From Nostoc sp. CENA543 (GTDB lineage: Bacteria > Cyanobacteriota > Cyanobacteriia > Cyanobacteriales > Nostocaceae): a stretch of DNA of 64,000 bases. Below the pieces are notes generated by a model that was not told the origin of the DNA, ran no database searches, and saw nothing but the letters and a program-made list of their open reading frames with translations. The translations under genes and the position numbers were made by a program. Location of the stretch: assembly GCF_002896875.1 (NCBI RefSeq), contig NZ_CP023278.1:5030501-5094500 (forward strand). The letters are read 5' to 3'. This document shows, piece by piece, positions 19,190-28,035 of this stretch. How positions within the stretch are numbered: the first letter of the stretch is position 1; each line of letters begins with the position of its first letter.

Positions 19190-20351
19190 ACTTACCCATA
19201 CCTAATTGTTGGGCTTTTTGATAAACCTTACCTTCGGTTAACAAAGAAGGAGCAATCACAACTTCAACTTGCTGCATTTCTTTGATATCTTTTGCACCTA
19301 GAGTGCCCATACTAGTTTTTAAAGCACCCAAAAGATTATGAGTACCATCATCTAGACCTGCGGGGCCGGTGAGAATTTGGGCTAAAGAACCAGTTGTACC
19401 AACGCGAATGCGTGTTCCACGGGGCAATACAGGGCTGGGAGTTGCCATACCCCAGTGATAGCCTCTTCCTGGGGCTTCTGCGGCTCTAGCAAAGGGAGAA
19501 CCAATCATCACACCATCGGCACCACAGGCAATACATTTACAGATATCGCCCCCAGTGATTAGACCACCATCGGCAATGATGGGGACATATTTACCTGTGG
19601 CTGCAAAGTATTCATCACGAGCAGCCGCACAATCAGCGATCGCAGTTGCTTGGGGTACACCCACACCCAAGACCCCACGAGAGGTACAAGCCGCACCAGG
19701 GCCTATCCCTACTAATACAGCCGCCGCCCCAGCTTTCATTAAATCTAAAGTAACTTCATAGGTGACACAGTTCCCCAACACCACGGGAATGGGCATAGAA
19801 CGGCAAAATTCAGCTAAATCGAGGGGTGTAATGGACTCTGGTGATAAGTGAGCCGTGGAAACCACTGTAGCTTGGATAAAAAATAAATCTGCTCCAGCTT
19901 TTGCCACTACTTCACCGTACTTGCTCGCACCTGCTGGAGTTGCACTGACAGCAGCAATGCCACCTTGTGCTTTAATTTCCTGAATACGTTTTTCAATTAA
20001 TTCTGGCTTAATTGGCTCGGCATACAGTTCTTGCATCAAGGAAACAAATTCATCTTTGCCTACTGATGCAATCCGATCCAAAATAGGGTTTGGGTCAAGA
20101 TAGCGAGTTTGGATACCCTCTAAATTGAGAACACCCAATGCCCCAAGCTGTGACAACTTGACAGCCATACCCACATCAACCACACCATCCATTGCACTGG
20201 CAATAATGGGAATTTCTCGTTCGATATTACCAATTTTCCACCGAGTATCGGCTAAACTCGGATCTAGTGTTCTGTTACCAGGGACTAAAGCAATTTCATC
20301 AATGCCGTAGGCTCTACGAGCTGTCTTCCCCCGCCCAAGTTGAATTTCCAC
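19188..20351 (-). CDS. guaB3: GuaB3-family IMP dehydrogenase-related protein
   Basis: The protein starts at GTG 20351 (VEIQLGRGKTARRAYGIDE, read as Met) and has 387 residues. The frame runs on upstream, but that extension is repeat-derived and not protein-like. Conserved blocks are ALVPGNRTLDPS, IPIIASAMDGVVD, the catalytic-loop region GIGPGAACTSRGVLG with its cysteine, IADGGLITGGDICKCIACGA, and a C-terminal KTSMGTLGAK. Like other cyanobacterial GuaB3 proteins it lacks the CBS pair and is shorter than canonical IMPDH (about 490 residues). IMP dehydrogenase activity is inferred from the family. It is divergent from mutS2 and heads the guaB3-yfr1-trxA region. Confidence 0.92.
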   Translation of the reverse strand: MEIQLGRGKTARRAYGIDEIALVPGNRTLDPSLADTRWKIGNIEREIPIIASAMDGVVDVGMAVKLSQLGALGVLNLEGIQTRYLDPNPILDRIASVGKDEFVSLMQELYAEPIKPELIEKRIQEIKAQGGIAAVSATPAGASKYGEVVAKAGADLFFIQATVVSTAHLSPESITPLDLAEFCRSMPIPVVLGNCVTYEVTLDLMKAGAAAVLVGIGPGAACTSRGVLGVGVPQATAIADCAAARDEYFAATGKYVPIIADGGLITGGDICKCIACGADGVMIGSPFARAAEAPGRGYHWGMATPSPVLPRGTRIRVGTTGSLAQILTGPAGLDDGTHNLLGALKTSMGTLGAKDIKEMQQVEVVIAPSLLTEGKVYQKAQQLGMGK

Positions 20352-20661
20352 GCTGTTAACTTTTCTAAAATCTGTTCTAGCTAGGGTATCAAATTGTGAG
20401 ATAAATTGCAGCGTTTTTTTTTGATTGGGGATTTGGCATATCAGAGGAATTGGTGCAGGGTGCAGGGGGTGAGACAGCGCGGTCTTGGGGGTTTCCCCCA
20501 TGAGCGACTGCGAACCCGTTGGCGTAGCCTCTCGTAGAGAAGGGCAAGGGGGAGAAAAATTTCCCCGCTTCTCCCGGCCTCTTTGCCTTCTGCTTCCCAG
20601 TCCCCGATCCCTGAAGTCAACTAGAATTGTTACAATATTTGTCAGATTTGATGTTGCAGCC
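20352..20661. other. divergent promoter region between guaB3 and mutS2, with a dispersed repeat
   Basis: This 310-base spacer separates two divergent genes, both with non-ATG starts. It contains a G-run/C-run hairpin (GGGGG, TTT, CCCCC at 20486-20499) followed by a dispersed repeat ending TTGGCGTAGCC then TCTCGTAGAGAAGGG (20519-20543). Related copies occur near 27.9 kb and, inverted, near 57.9 kb. Frames entering from both sides are open, which creates false N-terminal extensions. Confidence 0.7.
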
Positions 20662-23115
20662 TTGATCCAATCTGAAACTTTAGAACTACTGGAATGGCAT
20701 CGTTTATGCCAGCACCTCTCCACATTTGCCGCTACTAAGTTAGGGGCGATCGCGTCTTTGCGTCTTCAAATTCCTGCTTCTCAAGCAGCAAGTGAGGATT
20801 TATTAGCACAAACTCAAGAAGTCTATCAGCTAGAAAGTCGCATCACTACAGGATTATCTTTTGAAGGAGTTCAAGATATTGGGGATTCCCTAGAACGGGC
20901 TGAACTCCAAGGGATTTTGGCTGGGGATGAATTGTTGGCGATCGCTACTACTTTGGCTGGGGCGAGAAATTTACGGCGTGTTATTGATAACCAAGAAGAT
21001 TTATTTATATTAAAAGAGCTAGTCTCTGAATTACGGACTTATCCTGAATTAGAGCAAGAAATTCACCGTTGTATTGATGAGCGAGGACAAGTAACTGACC
21101 GCGCTAGTGTCAAAATCGGAGAAATTCGCACGGAATTGCGGAGATTACGCAGTCAAATCACCCAAAAGCTCCAAAATATCCTTCAGGTAAAATCAGGGGC
21201 AGTCCAGGAACAAATTATTACCCAACGGGGTGATCGCTATGTTATCCCCGTGAAAGCACCCCAAAAAGATGCTATTCCTGGTATCGTTCATGACACTTCA
21301 ACTAGTGGCGCAACTCTGTACATTGAACCGAATTCAATTGTGCCGATGGGCAACCAATTGCGGCAAACACTCAGAAGAGAACAAGCAGAAGCAGAAGCAA
21401 TTCGGCGGGCATTAACAGAGCAAGTAGCAGCAGTTAAGCCTGATTTGGAAAGATTATTGGCAATTGTCACAACATTGGATTTGGCAACTGCCAGAGCTAG
21501 ATACAGTTTGTGGTTACAAGCTAACCCCCCCAGATTTGTAGACAGAGAACAACAGGAAATTATTACCTTAAGACAATTACGCCATCCCCTATTAGTTTGG
21601 CAACAACAACATGAACAAGGTCATGCAGTAATTCCCGTTGATTTATTAATCAGCCCATATATCAAAGTAGTGACAATTACAGGGCCAAACACCGGAGGTA
21701 AAACAGTCACTCTAAAGACGCTAGGATTGGCAGCATTAATGGCCAAAGTAGGTTTATTTGTTCCAGCCCGTGAACCCGTAGAAATCCCTTGGTTTGACCA
21801 AATATTGGCAGATATAGGCGATGAACAATCCCTACAGCAAAGTTTATCCACCTTCTCAGGCCATATTCGGCGGATTAGTCGCATTTTAAATGCGTTGGCA
21901 CTAGAGACTGGGGAAGAGGCGACAGATAATTCCCAATCCCCATTACCCCTTATCCCCAGAGGGGTCCCCGAGTTCCCCAATCCCCAATCCCTCGTCCTAC
22001 TTGATGAAGTCGGTGCGGGGACAGATCCGGCAGAAGGGAGTGCCTTGGCGATCGCACTTTTACAATATTTGGCTGATCATGCCCAGTTAACAATCGCAAC
22101 AACTCACTTCGGGGAATTGAAAGCCCTCAAATATGACGATGCACGATTTGAAAATGCTTCCGTAGAGTTTAATGAGACGACTTTATCGCCTACCTATCGC
22201 TTATTGTGGGGGATTCCTGGACGTTCCAACGCTTTGGCGATCGCTTTGCGTTTGGGCTTGAAACCAGAGGTGGTAGAACAGGCAAAAACTCAAGTAGGAG
22301 AGGCTACGGATGAGGTGAACCAAGTGATTGCAGGGTTAGAAGCCCAACGCCGTAGCCAAGAAACCAAAGCCGCAGAAGCTCAAAAACTTTTACAGCAAGC
22401 CGAACGTTTGTATAAAGAAGTTTCCGCCAAAGCCGCCGCCTTGCAAGAAAGAGAACAGTCTTTACGGGCTTCTCAAGAAGTCGCTGTACAACAGGCAATT
22501 ACTCAAGCAAAAGGCGAGATTGCTAAGGTAATTCGCCGCTTGCAACAGGGTACAGCCACAGCCCAAGATGCCCAACAAGCAACTAGTGCGATCAATCAAA
22601 TTGCCCAAAAATATCAACCAGCACCACCGCCTAAACCAAAAATTGGCTTTATGCCCAAAGTAGGCGATCGCGTCCGCTTATCTCAATTCGGGCAAACAGC
22701 AGAAGTGTTAACTGCACCTAACGATGATGGAGAGTTCAGCGTCCGCTTTGGCATTATGAAAATGACTGTCAAGTTACAAGATATCGAATCGCTTGACGGT
22801 CAAAAACCTGAACCCATCGCCAAACCAAAACCCAGTCCCACCACAGTTACACCGCCACCCCAAACCGCCCCAGCCATTCGCACCTCCCAAAATACCGTCG
22901 ATATACGCGGTAAACGGGTGGCAGATGCGGAAATCATTCTAGATAAGGCAATTTCCGAAGCTCAAGGACAAATTTGGGTTATTCACGGTCACGGTACTGG
23001 TAAATTACGCCAAGGTGTCCATACTTTTTTACAACAGCATCCCAGAGTCAGCCGCTTTGAAGCAGCAGAACAGGCTGATGGTGGGAGTGGGGTAACAGTT
23101 GCTTATGTTGGTTGA
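20662..23115 (+). CDS. mutS2: endonuclease MutS2
   Basis: The start is TTG 20662 (LIQSETLELLEW, 817 residues), where homologues begin. The protein has an N-terminal core, the ATPase with Walker A GPNTGGKT (about residues 341-348) and Walker B LVLLDEVGAGTDP (about 445), a long coiled-coil clamp, and a C-terminal Smr domain (about 735-817). The Smr domain has DIRGKR and HGHGTGKLR, the nuclease motif. MutS2 suppresses homologous recombination or rescues collided ribosomes, depending on species. Unusually, about 28 residues between SRILNAL and SLVLLDE are encoded by bases 21907-21990, which consist of CCCCAAT-type repeat DNA inserted in phase. The rest of the ATPase is intact, so activity may be kept. 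Confidence 0.93.
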   Translation: MIQSETLELLEWHRLCQHLSTFAATKLGAIASLRLQIPASQAASEDLLAQTQEVYQLESRITTGLSFEGVQDIGDSLERAELQGILAGDELLAIATTLAGARNLRRVIDNQEDLFILKELVSELRTYPELEQEIHRCIDERGQVTDRASVKIGEIRTELRRLRSQITQKLQNILQVKSGAVQEQIITQRGDRYVIPVKAPQKDAIPGIVHDTSTSGATLYIEPNSIVPMGNQLRQTLRREQAEAEAIRRALTEQVAAVKPDLERLLAIVTTLDLATARARYSLWLQANPPRFVDREQQEIITLRQLRHPLLVWQQQHEQGHAVIPVDLLISPYIKVVTITGPNTGGKTVTLKTLGLAALMAKVGLFVPAREPVEIPWFDQILADIGDEQSLQQSLSTFSGHIRRISRILNALALETGEEATDNSQSPLPLIPRGVPEFPNPQSLVLLDEVGAGTDPAEGSALAIALLQYLADHAQLTIATTHFGELKALKYDDARFENASVEFNETTLSPTYRLLWGIPGRSNALAIALRLGLKPEVVEQAKTQVGEATDEVNQVIAGLEAQRRSQETKAAEAQKLLQQAERLYKEVSAKAAALQEREQSLRASQEVAVQQAITQAKGEIAKVIRRLQQGTATAQDAQQATSAINQIAQKYQPAPPPKPKIGFMPKVGDRVRLSQFGQTAEVLTAPNDDGEFSVRFGIMKMTVKLQDIESLDGQKPEPIAKPKPSPTTVTPPPQTAPAIRTSQNTVDIRGKRVADAEIILDKAISEAQGQIWVIHGHGTGKLRQGVHTFLQQHPRVSRFEAAEQADGGSGVTVAYVG
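21907..21990. repeat. short repeat DNA inserted in frame in mutS2
   Basis: The stretch is rich in CCCCAAT/CCCCATT units with a palindrome CCCCAGAGGGG (21955-21964 region), the same vocabulary as the spacer repeats of the window. It encodes a Pro/Ser-rich stretch (SQSPLPLIPRG and PEFPNPQ) that I do not expect in MutS2 proteins. It is a multiple of three, or nearly so, since the frame is preserved. Confidence 0.7.
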
Positions 23116-23705
23116 GGTAGGGGGTTGGGGACTGAGAATTTTAGATTTTAGATTTTGGATTTTAGATTGAACCCGATCCAAAATTGGAAGGCTGGGGATT
23201 GGGAGACAAGGTAGACAAGGGAGATTTGATTTTAATATCCGATGCCCTGTTTGCCCAATTCCCATTAAATAAATAATTTTTCAGCAATAAATATAACAAA
23301 GTGTTAGAAGATAAGTATTTACTTCTATTTATTGATGGATTGATGATGCTAGTCTTGAGCAATTTAGGATGAAATTAATTCATTATCTTTATTTATACTT
23401 TTGTACTGAAATAACGGATTAAGCAGGTAAATCTGACAAACAAAATCTACCTTCTATACTGTTGAAAATAAAAATTCATCTTGTAGAGTAAGACAGTGAC
23501 AATTGCTGTTTATAGGGGTATAGGGGTGTAAGGGTGTAGGAGTATAGGGGTGGTGTATAGGGTAAAAGACATTATTTCCCTCCCCATGTCCCCTGCCTCA
23601 TGTCCCCTGCCCTCTGCCCCTAACTTGATCAGAAACCAACTGTCATTTGTAACAGTCTGGTTTCAAAATGGGTAACAGCAACAGCCCCTATCAGCCTGAT
23701 CACCT
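23116..23705. other. intergenic region with several tandem repeats
   Basis: No gene is visible in these 590 bases. A TTTTAGA-type array (23138-23169) lies just after mutS2. A GGGGTGTA-type array (23510-23571) is followed by CCCCTGCC-rich sequence to about 23620. The DUF3038 gene begins 85 bases later, so its promoter lies at about 23620-23705. Confidence 0.65.
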
Positions 23706-24311
23706 ATGCTAAAAGTTATGCACTCGGCCGCTGATTCAGCCACTCCCAATTCTCAGTGGGAGGAGTTAACTAAACTTCCCAATCCCAATGTTGTGCAATG
23801 GGAAAACATTAAAACCCAGTTAGATTTGGTGCTGATGGCACTAGAAACTTTAACTGGTATTGGTTCTGAGGCAATGCTCTCAGCCGCACTTGATTTGAAT
23901 TTGGAGTCAAGAGTGCCAGATCGCGTAGCTTTATGGCGACTGCGACAGTCGAATCCCATACGCAAAGGTCAAGGAGGGCGAAAAAAACTAGATGTGGAAG
24001 AAGCGCGATCGCTAGTTCTGATTATTTGTCATCTTGCCAAACAGCACCAAGAGTTGATTCGCCGTGCTGTTGGACTACTAGAACAAATGGCGGCAAAAAA
24101 TCGAGAACCTCATCAGGTTGCTTTACTGGGGGATTACATTGATGCTTTCTGTAACGTTTATCAAGAACGCATGGAAGAGGATGAGCAAATCTCAACGGAT
24201 CTACTTACCAACTTGGCACTCAAACTGCTAATCGATTTGCTGTTTTACAGCGCACCTGGTGGACATCGCCGTCTTTGGTTAGCACTCATAGACCGTTCCG
24301 CAAAAATTTGA
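23706..24311 (+). CDS. DUF3038 protein
   Basis: This is a mostly helical soluble protein of 201 residues (197 if the ATG at 23718 is used). Its sequence (WENIKTQLDLVLMALETL, then EEARSLVLIICHLAKQHQELIRRAV) fits the cyanobacterial DUF3038 family, whose function is unknown. It ends 21 bases before a DUF4335 gene on the same strand. The two families are commonly neighbours in cyanobacteria, so a common function is likely. No catalytic motif is visible. Confidence 0.82.
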   Translation: MLKVMHSAADSATPNSQWEELTKLPNPNVVQWENIKTQLDLVLMALETLTGIGSEAMLSAALDLNLESRVPDRVALWRLRQSNPIRKGQGGRKKLDVEEARSLVLIICHLAKQHQELIRRAVGLLEQMAAKNREPHQVALLGDYIDAFCNVYQERMEEDEQISTDLLTNLALKLLIDLLFYSAPGGHRRLWLALIDRSAKI

Positions 24312-24332
24312 AAACATCTCGTTTGTCCTGCC

Positions 24333-25928
24333 ATGCCTCTATCAAATTCTGTCATTCGTCGCTACACACCTCCTACTTGCACTCTAGAAGTATTAGCGCA
24401 AAGTTCTCCTTTATCTCGTTGGATGGGGAAACCTGTACTTAAGCAGTTAACCTTTGAGTTACGTTTTGATGATCCTGCCTTGCCAGAAGAACGGCGCGTG
24501 CCAATCAGAGGCGATCGCGACCAATTAGAAGCATTATGTGATGCTGTCACTACTTACGTACAAGAACTTCTTCAGCAGTCACCGGAAAGCTTTTGCTTCA
24601 GTTTTTCTGGTCTTCAGGATTCCAATCTAGTATCAAATGACACAGAATTAACAGATTTCTCACCAGAACCTTTATTAGCCAAAACATCAAATAATTCTAC
24701 ATCCCCAATTCCAGGGTCAAAAATTTACTTAGAATCTACCAATTATTTAACTCACAATTTATATCTCGGTTCTCTAGCTAATCAAACCTCTGGTGCTGTT
24801 ATTCCTCTGAGTCTTTTACAACTGTTCGATTTAGCCAATGCTTTAGATGAATATACTGCTGATGTCTTGGCACTACCTATACTCAACCAAGGTAGTTCAG
24901 TAGTACGCTTCCCCACCTGGGTAACTGTAGCGGCCATGTTTGTCATCGCTATTGGTTTAACGCCGTTTACTTGGCAATATGCTAGTAATCTGCGGACAAA
25001 GCCAACGCAAACAGCTAAAACAGCAGATTCCCCAGATACACAAATTGCCCTACAAACCCCACCTGCACCTAATTTCCCCGTACCTCAAACTCAACTTACA
25101 CCTAACACTTCATCATCCCTACCTCTGACTTCTACGCCTCCATTACCTGAAACTAACAGTCTGCCTATTAACAGCCTGCCATCCCCTGGTGCGAATCTCC
25201 CTAACACAAATACCAATACTGCTTTAGCACCAAATGCCGTTGCTGAAAAACAGACTACAAACTCATCCCCAATTCAAATTCCATCAGGGTCTAGTAATTC
25301 CTCGCTCAACATCCCAGACCAACTGACAATTCAGTCTAATCCTCCAATAGCGGGAAACTCAAATGAATTGGGGATTCCTCTCAAGCGCGATTTACCGCCT
25401 AGACTCGCTTCTACTCCACCTGCTCCCGTGCCGCCACCCTTGGCTACTTTACCAAATCCCAGTCCTAGAACCATTCCGCGACTATATTCACCAACAACTG
25501 TCCAACAGTCTCAAGCCAGAATCAGTTCCTCTATAACTACTTCATCTGATGAGGCTGAAACGAATTCCCTGGCTGGAAGATTAAGAGGTGAAGCAAATAG
25601 ACCCGCACCCACAGAAGTTTCTGTTAACAGCAACAGCACTCTATTTGACACACCCCAAGTAGCAGAAGCTAGGGATTTTTTGAAAAAACGTTGGCAACCA
25701 CCAACAGGTTTTGATCAAACTCTAGAATATAGCGTCATGGTGGGTGTGGATGGCTCGATTGAACGGATTGACCCATTAGGCAAAGCAGCTAGAGAGAACT
25801 TTGATATGGTGGGTATGCCTGCTATTGGTGAACGATTTGTTTCTGCCAATCGCTACGGCAAAAGTATGAGAATTCGAGTTGTTCTCAGTCCAGATGGTAA
25901 GGTGCAGACTTTTCCTGAGTCGGAATAA
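24333..25928 (+). CDS. DUF4335 membrane protein
   Basis: This 531-residue protein has an N-terminal DUF4335 domain (about residues 5-185, starting SVIRRYTPPTCTLEV). One transmembrane helix follows at about 196-214 (VTVAAMFVIAIGLTPF). A long Pro/Ser/Thr/Asn-rich linker (about 220-440) leads to a C-terminal domain (about 445-531) beginning FLKKRWQPPTGFDQTLEYS. The linker looks extracytoplasmic or disordered, and the C-terminal module resembles a TonB-like or AMIN-like beta domain only in general style. It is translated with the DUF3038 gene and followed by a good terminator. The function is unknown; a two-part complex with DUF3038 is inferred. Confidence 0.82.
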   Translation: MPLSNSVIRRYTPPTCTLEVLAQSSPLSRWMGKPVLKQLTFELRFDDPALPEERRVPIRGDRDQLEALCDAVTTYVQELLQQSPESFCFSFSGLQDSNLVSNDTELTDFSPEPLLAKTSNNSTSPIPGSKIYLESTNYLTHNLYLGSLANQTSGAVIPLSLLQLFDLANALDEYTADVLALPILNQGSSVVRFPTWVTVAAMFVIAIGLTPFTWQYASNLRTKPTQTAKTADSPDTQIALQTPPAPNFPVPQTQLTPNTSSSLPLTSTPPLPETNSLPINSLPSPGANLPNTNTNTALAPNAVAEKQTTNSSPIQIPSGSSNSSLNIPDQLTIQSNPPIAGNSNELGIPLKRDLPPRLASTPPAPVPPPLATLPNPSPRTIPRLYSPTTVQQSQARISSSITTSSDEAETNSLAGRLRGEANRPAPTEVSVNSNSTLFDTPQVAEARDFLKKRWQPPTGFDQTLEYSVMVGVDGSIERIDPLGKAARENFDMVGMPAIGERFVSANRYGKSMRIRVVLSPDGKVQTFPESE

Positions 25929-25937
25929 TAGCCAAAC

Positions 25938-25989
25938 AATTTTAGATTTTGGATTCAATTCTATGAACCAAAATTTAAAATCTAAAATT
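25938..25989. repeat. 13-bp inverted repeat of TTTTAGA type
   Basis: Arms AATTTTAGATTTT (25938-25950) and AAAATCTAAAATT (25977-25989) are perfect complements around a 26-base loop, immediately after the DUF4335 stop. The same TTTTAGA/TCTAAAA units occur downstream of mutS2 and before the WD40 gene. Confidence 0.65.
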
Positions 25990-25998
25990 CGGAAGTTG

Positions 25999-26030
25999 AA
26001 CTGGTGCAATAGTTGTTGCACCAGTTTTAA
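25999..26030 (+). terminator. rho-independent terminator of the DUF3038-DUF4335 operon
   Basis: A perfect 11-base-pair stem (AACTGGTGCAA 25999-26009 with TTGCACCAGTT 26016-26026) with a 6-base loop is followed by TTTTAATT. It lies 70 bases after the stop. Confidence 0.8.
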
Positions 26031-26583
26031 TTGCGTCCATGAATACGCAGCAGAATTATATCAATAAGCCTTTTTAGGGACTTCCAGATAAAAAATATCT
26101 AAACTGTAGGGTGCGTCAGTGCGAGAAAACCTAACTATACCAAGAGGTTATTTATACTGACGCACCTTACAGGCGTGGCAAGGCTAAAATGTTGCATTAA
26201 AAAATCGATTTTATCCGCGTTTATCGGCGTACCCTCTGGGGAGCAAGCTACATCTGCGTTCCCTGTTACCTGTTCCCTCCCTACGCAAATAATTTCAGGA
26301 ATCAAAGCGGATTCCTATAGTTAATTTCACTATTTGAGAGCCAAATTCGCTTGAATATCAAGGATATTTACTTAATTTGCCGAAAATATATCATATCTTG
26401 ATATTTTCTTTACACAGGCTAGTAGATATACGTAAAAATAAATCTATACAATAGGCTTGACATTTATAAAGTTCTTGATAATTCCAAACAAGACACGGGA
26501 TTTGTTTTGGGTGTCAGCTTATATAAACAAGCTTCTGGTAATGGGAATTTGGGCGCAATCTTCAATAAGATACATAGATTCTT
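26031..26583. other. intergenic region with repeats
   Basis: It contains an inverted-repeat element (26104-26172) and a 25-base segment (26227-26251) that is an inverted copy of part of the repeat at 57.9 kb. A possible promoter TTGACA (26457-26462) with a weak TAATTC 16 bases further lies before the next gene. No reading frame with coding character is seen. Confidence 0.55.
26104..26172. repeat. 69-bp inverted-repeat element (MITE-like)
   Basis: Arms CTGTAGGGTGCGTCAGT (26104-26120) and ACTGACGCACCTTACAG (26156-26172) are complementary at 16 of 17 positions around 35 bases. There is no target duplication that I can recognise. It resembles small non-coding dispersed elements of cyanobacteria. 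Confidence 0.6.
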
Positions 26584-27804
26584 ATGGATAAACAACAAAG
26601 AGATTTAATTACCTTGCTGGAAAATAAAGCTTATGATTCTCAAATGCAGAGAAATAATGCTCAAGACTTATTTGATATTGCTGTACACAAAAGTCAACAA
26701 CCCAATAAGTTTATCTTGAACAAACATCTTTTGCCATTTGCGATCGCTGGTTTTATTGGAGCTAGCGGCGTATACATGGAACTCAAGCAAGGTGTGCAGT
26801 ATGCCAGTCTAGCCGGAGCCGGTATAGGATTATTAACCTCACTAGCATCTAATTCTCGTGATGATGCCCGTCAAACCCGTGAAAAGGGAGAATTGGTTAG
26901 TAGAGCAAAACTAGAGTTAGAAACTTCTGAGAGCAAACTAGCCAAGGATCTCCAAACCTTTAACACAGAATTAGAAATTGGTTATTTAATGTGGGCTTTG
27001 GATATAACTAAAGCCGAAGTTTTCTCACTACAGGAATGGATGTCTGATCCCCGAAGAACCATGAAAGATGCAATATTAACTAGTATTGACATCGTAATTC
27101 TTCATTACTTACAACAAACTTTAGATGTATTACACATAGAAAGTCTTGTGCGGGAGAGAAGATATCGCTCTATTAGAGATAAGTTGATGAGTGAAGAAAC
27201 TCAACTCAACAAAGATGACTTTATGTCTCAGGTTGTGACTAAAAATCATCTTTTACAAGCACAAGAAGCAAGGAATTGGCTCAAAGAATCAGCAACAATA
27301 GTGGCGACTGCTTCCGCTTTGGGTGGTACTGCGGCTGGATTAGCGGCGGGAGCAGCTACTGCGGGAATTGTCTCTGGTATTGCGGGTGCAATTGGTAGTT
27401 CTAAAGATGCGGTTCGTCTTGGCGGGACTCTTGGTGGTGCAGCTGCGGTAGTAGCAATTGGTGCTTTAGCAGCTAGTTCCATTACTGAAATGATGAAAAA
27501 AGGAGAACCAGGCAGGCGACAGCAGGAAATGCAAAAATTTCATGATTCCTTTACTATCACAAATAGTATTTTGGAAATGATTTCTCATAGTCAATCTGCT
27601 AGTAATGCTGATAAAGTCAATGCAGCTAAAAAGGCCTTGCTAAAACTCGATGCGTTTAAAAATAATGAATTGAAAAACCAAGATAAACCCATGAAGGAAT
27701 ATGTTGATATTTTAAGATGTCATCTCAAGCAGTTTTTGGGCGAACCGCAGGATGTGAATCTATTAGGACAAGTCTCTAAATTTTTTGGGGGTTTGTTGAA
27801 CTAA
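26584..27804 (+). CDS. unknown membrane protein with Gly/Ala-rich helices
   Basis: I do not recognise this 406-residue protein. It has a charged N-terminus and a hydrophobic pair of segments (about residues 48-90: LPFAIAGFIGAS and AGAGIGLLTSLAS). A coiled-coil-like charged region lies at about 92-135, followed by a helical middle. A strongly Gly/Ala-rich double hydrophobic segment (about 240-305: ASALGGTAAGLAAGAATAG and LGGTLGGAAAVVAIGALAA) resembles the glycine-zipper hairpins of membrane-inserting proteins. The soluble helical C-terminus ends KFFGGLLN. The gene stands alone, converges with the ferredoxin operon and shares a bidirectional terminator with it. Confidence 0.7.
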   Translation: MDKQQRDLITLLENKAYDSQMQRNNAQDLFDIAVHKSQQPNKFILNKHLLPFAIAGFIGASGVYMELKQGVQYASLAGAGIGLLTSLASNSRDDARQTREKGELVSRAKLELETSESKLAKDLQTFNTELEIGYLMWALDITKAEVFSLQEWMSDPRRTMKDAILTSIDIVILHYLQQTLDVLHIESLVRERRYRSIRDKLMSEETQLNKDDFMSQVVTKNHLLQAQEARNWLKESATIVATASALGGTAAGLAAGAATAGIVSGIAGAIGSSKDAVRLGGTLGGAAAVVAIGALAASSITEMMKKGEPGRRQQEMQKFHDSFTITNSILEMISHSQSASNADKVNAAKKALLKLDAFKNNELKNQDKPMKEYVDILRCHLKQFLGEPQDVNLLGQVSKFFGGLLN

Positions 27805-27866
27805 GGGACTTCTAACTTAAGAAATATACTTACTATCACTGTGTAGGGATAGGGGCAGGCTTGCCC

Positions 27867-27904
27867 TGAGCGCAGTCGTTGGCGCAGCCTCTCGCAGAGA
27901 AGGG
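27867..27904. repeat. copy of a dispersed TTGGCGYAGCC repeat
   Basis: TGAGCGCAGTCG followed by TTGGCGCAGCC and TCTCGCAGAGAAGGG matches, with few changes, the repeat in the guaB3-mutS2 spacer at 20500-20543. Confidence 0.65.
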
Positions 27905-27983
27905 AGCAGGGGGAAAATCGCGATGTCTTCTTGCAGAAATTGGATAATTTATTGTCTGGAAGTTCCTAATATATTCAAAATAG

Positions 27984-28016
27984 AAAAGGACTAGTCAAGT
28001 GAAAACTAGTCCTTTT
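27984..28016. terminator. bidirectional terminator
   Basis: AAAAGGACTAGT (27984-27995) pairs perfectly with ACTAGTCCTTTT (28005-28016) around a 9-base loop. Because A's precede and T's follow, it works for both strands. It sits between the 406-residue protein gene and the convergent ferredoxin operon. Confidence 0.88.
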
Positions 28017-28035
28017 GTTTTGTAAAATTATTATC

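Noticed and set aside
20485-20661. N-terminal extension of mutS2 upstream of TTG 20662
   Set aside because: It is encoded by spacer repeat DNA and does not resemble MutS2 proteins, which begin near LIQSETLELLEW.
20352-20723. N-terminal extension of guaB3 upstream of GTG 20351
   Set aside because: The extension is Pro/Ser-rich repeat-derived sequence, and homologues start at the VEIQLGRG position.
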